Below are positions 62,603 to 64,000 of a stretch of DNA of 64,000 nucleotides, piece after piece; position 1 is the stretch's first letter; each line of letters opens with the position of its first letter. The stretch is from Marsupella aquatica (lineage: Eukaryota; Marchantiophyta): assembly GCA_973895155.1 (NCBI GenBank), contig OZ316895.1, positions 13,578,001 through 13,642,000 on the forward strand. The letters run 5' to 3'. The translations under genes and the position numbers were made by a program. Below the pieces are notes generated by a model. The model was not told where the DNA came from, did not search any database, and was given only the letters and a program-made list of their open reading frames with translations.

Positions 62603-63470
62603 TGTGGTGCGTCCCATGGCTCCCTAAACCCAAGAAACCCCCCAGCTCAAGCCGATTCCCGCAGGTTTCGTGCTTGGCGAGGCCGTTTCCGCGGCTTAGC
62701 GGCATGGGACGCTGCTAACCTTCTACTACTACTATTAACATTTTACACACATATACTGGACAGATCCTTCATCGGGTCATGAGATACGTAGCCGGCCTAA
62801 TATAGGCCTTCCCCTGTCTTCCCCTGTCTTCCCCTCCGTCTTGTTAGGTATGTTTGGATTCCGCCGCCGGAATGATCCCCAATAGGCTTGGTTAAGCCGC
62901 TAAGACCTCTCTTAGCTCGACACATCCAACTCTCACTCCCCTGCTTACTTTCCTTCCTTCTGTTGATGTGGGCACTCTTCACACAAGTTAATGCGACACA
63001 CAAATAGCAAAATGACTCATTCTGACTGAGTCATACCATGCACTTGCCATACAAACAGTACATCTCATACACAAGTTCTGCGAACTAAGCCGTGAGGCCA
63101 ACTCTATTCAGCTCTTAGGCATGAGGAAACATGAATATACACAAGGGTCACTGTATGACTAACCGAGAGCTTCTCGTACTACTTGATCCCAGCCCGGCTG
63201 GTGCAAACTAAAAACTTGCTAAAGAAGAGGCCCTGAGCTCCCCGCTGCCCAGGTACTTATCCTGGTAGTGGATCCGCCATTCTTTGCATCGTAAGCCTAA
63301 TCTACTTAACAGTAATCTACTTGCCCGAATCTACCTACGTACAGCAAGGCAGGAGCACAAGTGTTGCTCCTACCAGTGGGACCGCAATCCCACTAAGCTA
63401 AGTGTCAGGGCCGCTCCTGGTTCTGATCCTAATCCTAAACGTGGAGATCCGCGCCCGCCCTGCCCACTCA
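62603..63470 (-). repeat. LTR 3
   Basis: Appears identical to LTRs 1 and 2: 5' LTR of unit 2 and 3' LTR of a third unit. Confidence 0.93.
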
Positions 63471-63523
63471 CGCCTCCTCCCTCCACGTCCGCCCTCCCTA
63501 AAAGGAACGGCGCCCTTGCACCG

Positions 63524-64000
63524 TCACGACACCGGTGGTGGATCCTTAATGGACGCCCCCAACGCTTCCTCCTCAGCCACTGCCGTAGGCTCATTCCCTG
63601 ATAGATTACCTGCCCTTGACTGAGTCAACTCTCCATCGGCCTGACTGGGTCCACCATCGGCGTCAGCATCGGCTCGAGAATCGGTTACGGCCTCAGCCTC
63701 GGCTACGGTCTCCCCGGCCTGCTCAAGAGGCGGATCTGGAATACTGGCCTCCTTACTGAGTAGTTCGGCTTGGGCCGCACCATCCCTACCTGTGATCATA
63801 GCGGGATCTATTGCCGTATTCATGTCGGAGGATGGTGCTGGTTCTACCTCTTTGGTCACCACGGCTTGTGGAGTCGGATTACTCCTTGACCCTGAAGGTT
63901 TCCGCTTTTTCTTCTTTTCTGGTTCGGCAGCTGGTCCCTTCCCCTTCCCACTTACCTCCGGCACTGGTGCAGTTGGCACGGCTTTTTCTTCGGCCAGTAC
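63524..64000 (-). CDS. C-terminal part of the 1210-aa ORF (unit 3, runs off the window)
   Basis: The last ~159 residues up to the same TGA. It agrees with unit 2 at three variable bases and with unit 1 at one (AEAVTD), so the copies mix alleles rather than forming a simple lineage. The rest of unit 3 lies beyond position 64000. Confidence 0.88.
   Translation of the reverse strand, partial: VLAEEKAVPTAPVPEVSGKGKGPAAEPEKKKKRKPSGSRSNPTPQAVVTKEVEPAPSSDMNTAIDPAMITGRDGAAQAELLSKEASIPDPPLEQAGETVAEAEAVTDSRADADADGGPSQADGELTQSRAGNLSGNEPTAVAEEEALGASIKDPPPVS

Larger units (their letters stand above)
40827..64000 (-). mobile_element. Tandem array of Ty3/gypsy LTR retrotransposon sharing LTRs (period 10,888 bp)
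   Basis: Pattern: LTR 40827-41694, internal 41695-51714, LTR 51715-52582, internal 52583-62602, LTR 62603-63470, then a third internal region running off the window. All three LTRs look identical and no indel separates the copies. I count about seven single-base differences, all transitions, for example near 41807, 41831, 41888, 42210, 42547, 43711 and 51124 and their counterparts. The array sits inside methyltransferase element copy B. The right end and the target-site duplication are outside the window. Confidence 0.95.

Overview
The window is nuclear DNA of a green plant (streptophyte). Two host genes with spliceosomal GT-AG introns can be rebuilt exon by exon: a land-plant-type shaggy/GSK3 kinase with 13 coding exons and a plant ataxin-10-like protein with 2 exons. 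About half of the window is Ty3/gypsy LTR retrotransposon. Intergenic DNA is rich in diverged tandem duplications. I cannot name the species. A seed-free plant or charophyte is my inference, because cytosine methyltransferases captured by retrotransposons have been reported from charophytes.

Layout. 1-2389: non-genic, two short tandem duplications and the presumed 3' UTR of the kinase. 2390-8373 (-): GSK3-like kinase, intact, 478 aa deduced. 8374-11600: GC-rich upstream region with a G-box. 11601-21190: no convincing gene; tandem repeats at 14.5 kb and 18.9-19.8 kb. 21191-21373 (+): possible 60-aa Ala-rich protein. 24712-27077 (-): ataxin-10-like, 627 aa deduced, its start codon inside a triplicated 125-130 bp repeat. 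27.1-28.1 kb: more tandem repeats.

29738-40826: two decayed copies of one unusual Ty3/gypsy family in opposite orientation. The gene order is gag (two zinc knuckles, RGG-rich), protease, a C5 cytosine DNA methyltransferase, RT, RNase H, and an integrase carrying a C-terminal PHD finger. Copy A (minus) has an inversion through gag, lacks the RT core and has nonsense codons, one replacing Gln of the methyltransferase PCQ motif. Copy B (plus) keeps the methyltransferase motifs but is cut by the next insertion. This writer-plus-reader retroelement is the most exciting object here.

40827-64000 (-): a tandem array of a second Ty3/gypsy element with the pattern LTR-internal-LTR-internal-LTR-internal(partial), period exactly 10,888 bp and only a handful of substitutions between copies. 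Each unit has gag, zinc-knuckle/protease, RT-RNase H, a broken integrase, and an intact 1210-aa coiled-coil ORF after the integrase. Both full copies share the same stop codons and frameshifts, so the array most likely grew by recombination after the element was already damaged.
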